Shown here: piece after piece, positions 45,333 to 45,435 of the stretch | Layout of the letters: each line of letters opens with the position of its first letter | How positions within the stretch are numbered: the first letter of the stretch is position 1 | Assembly (NCBI GenBank): GCA_041687075.1 | Contig: JAWLCO010000018.1 | Span: 1 to 45,435, forward strand | Reading direction: 5' to 3' | Length of the DNA: 45,435 nucleotides | Origin: ZC4RG25 sp041687075 | GTDB lineage: Bacteria > Pseudomonadota > Alphaproteobacteria > Rhizobiales > Hyphomicrobiaceae | Notes under the pieces: generated by a model | Seen by the model: only the letters and a program-made list of their open reading frames with translations | Databases searched by the model: none | Told to the model about the DNA's origin: nothing | Position numbers and translations under genes: made by a program

Positions 45333-45435
45333 TCAACCCTTTACCGAGCCTGTCAGGCCCGACACGTAGTGCTCGACGAAGAATGAATAGACCAGAGCCA
45401 CCGGAATGGACCCAAGCAGGGCACCGGCCATCAAC
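45333..45435 (-). CDS. MalG-type ABC sugar permease (partial, C-terminus)
   Basis: The last 33 residues of a permease run in from the window's end: LMAGALLGSIPVALVYSFF, then VEHYVSGLTGSVKG and TGA at 45335-45333. The ending G(L/M)TxGxVKG with a preceding P-V-x-x-x-Y/F motif is the standard C-terminus of MalG/UgpE inner-membrane subunits. It fits the ATPase gene that follows 29 bp later. Confidence 0.93.
   Translation of the reverse strand, partial: LMAGALLGSIPVALVYSFFVEHYVSGLTGSVKG

Overview
The window looks like chromosomal DNA of a GC-rich alphaproteobacterium, most likely of the order Hyphomicrobiales (Rhizobiales). I base this on the 16S rRNA sequence, a 23S rRNA with an extended helix-9 hairpin, a tandem glycine riboswitch, a DUF4167 gene beside prfA-prmC, lysC next to ptsP, ispH-thrB-rnhA, and maf-yacG followed by tRNA-Phe. 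I cannot name the genus without a database search. I see no phage, insertion sequence, CRISPR array or plasmid module; this is mostly core genome with two transport/catabolism clusters.

Layout. 1-815: the end of a DsbD-domain-like gene and a Prx5-type peroxiredoxin. 962-6313 (minus): a complete LivFGMHK-type ABC transporter preceded by an isochorismatase-family amidohydrolase. 6488-8929 (minus): rnhA, thrB and ispH, tightly packed. 9119-14637 (plus): a lipoprotein, then a promoter, a tandem glycine riboswitch and the glycine cleavage genes gcvT, gcvH, gcvPA and gcvPB. 14827-16996 (minus): a CRP-type regulator followed by a membrane class III adenylate cyclase. 17282-19991 (plus): maf, yacG, tRNA-Phe, a TetR regulator and a DUF2852 membrane protein with a 19-bp palindrome at its start.

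20634-26335 (minus): a complete rrn operon in the order 16S, tRNA-Ile(GAU), tRNA-Ala(UGC), 23S, 5S. Its promoter, a 16S processing stem and a terminator are all readable. Divergent from it, 26881-28902 encodes an M23 peptidoglycan endopeptidase.

28986-39708 (minus) is a housekeeping block: lysC, ptsP, prfA, prmC, DUF4167 and clpB. A plus-strand MOSC-domain gene (31837-32607) lies between DUF4167 and clpB and is preceded by a 12-codon upstream ORF with a perfect Shine-Dalgarno sequence. ubiG (plus) diverges from lysC. 40686 to the end (minus) is a catabolic cluster: sugar-type ABC permease (partial), UgpC/MalK-type ATPase, 3-hydroxyisobutyrate dehydrogenase-like enzyme, GMC oxidoreductase and an alpha/beta hydrolase.

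How the parts work together: the glycine riboswitch should switch on the cleavage system when glycine is abundant. The CRP/cyclase pair has the parts for its own cAMP signalling. The amidohydrolase with the Liv-type importer suggests uptake and hydrolysis of an amide or carbamoyl compound. The strongest candidates for something undescribed are the rare-codon upstream ORF before the MOSC gene, the DUF2852 palindrome with its neighbouring TetR, and hairpins placed between cistrons in the liv and gcv operons. I found no clearly new multigene system.
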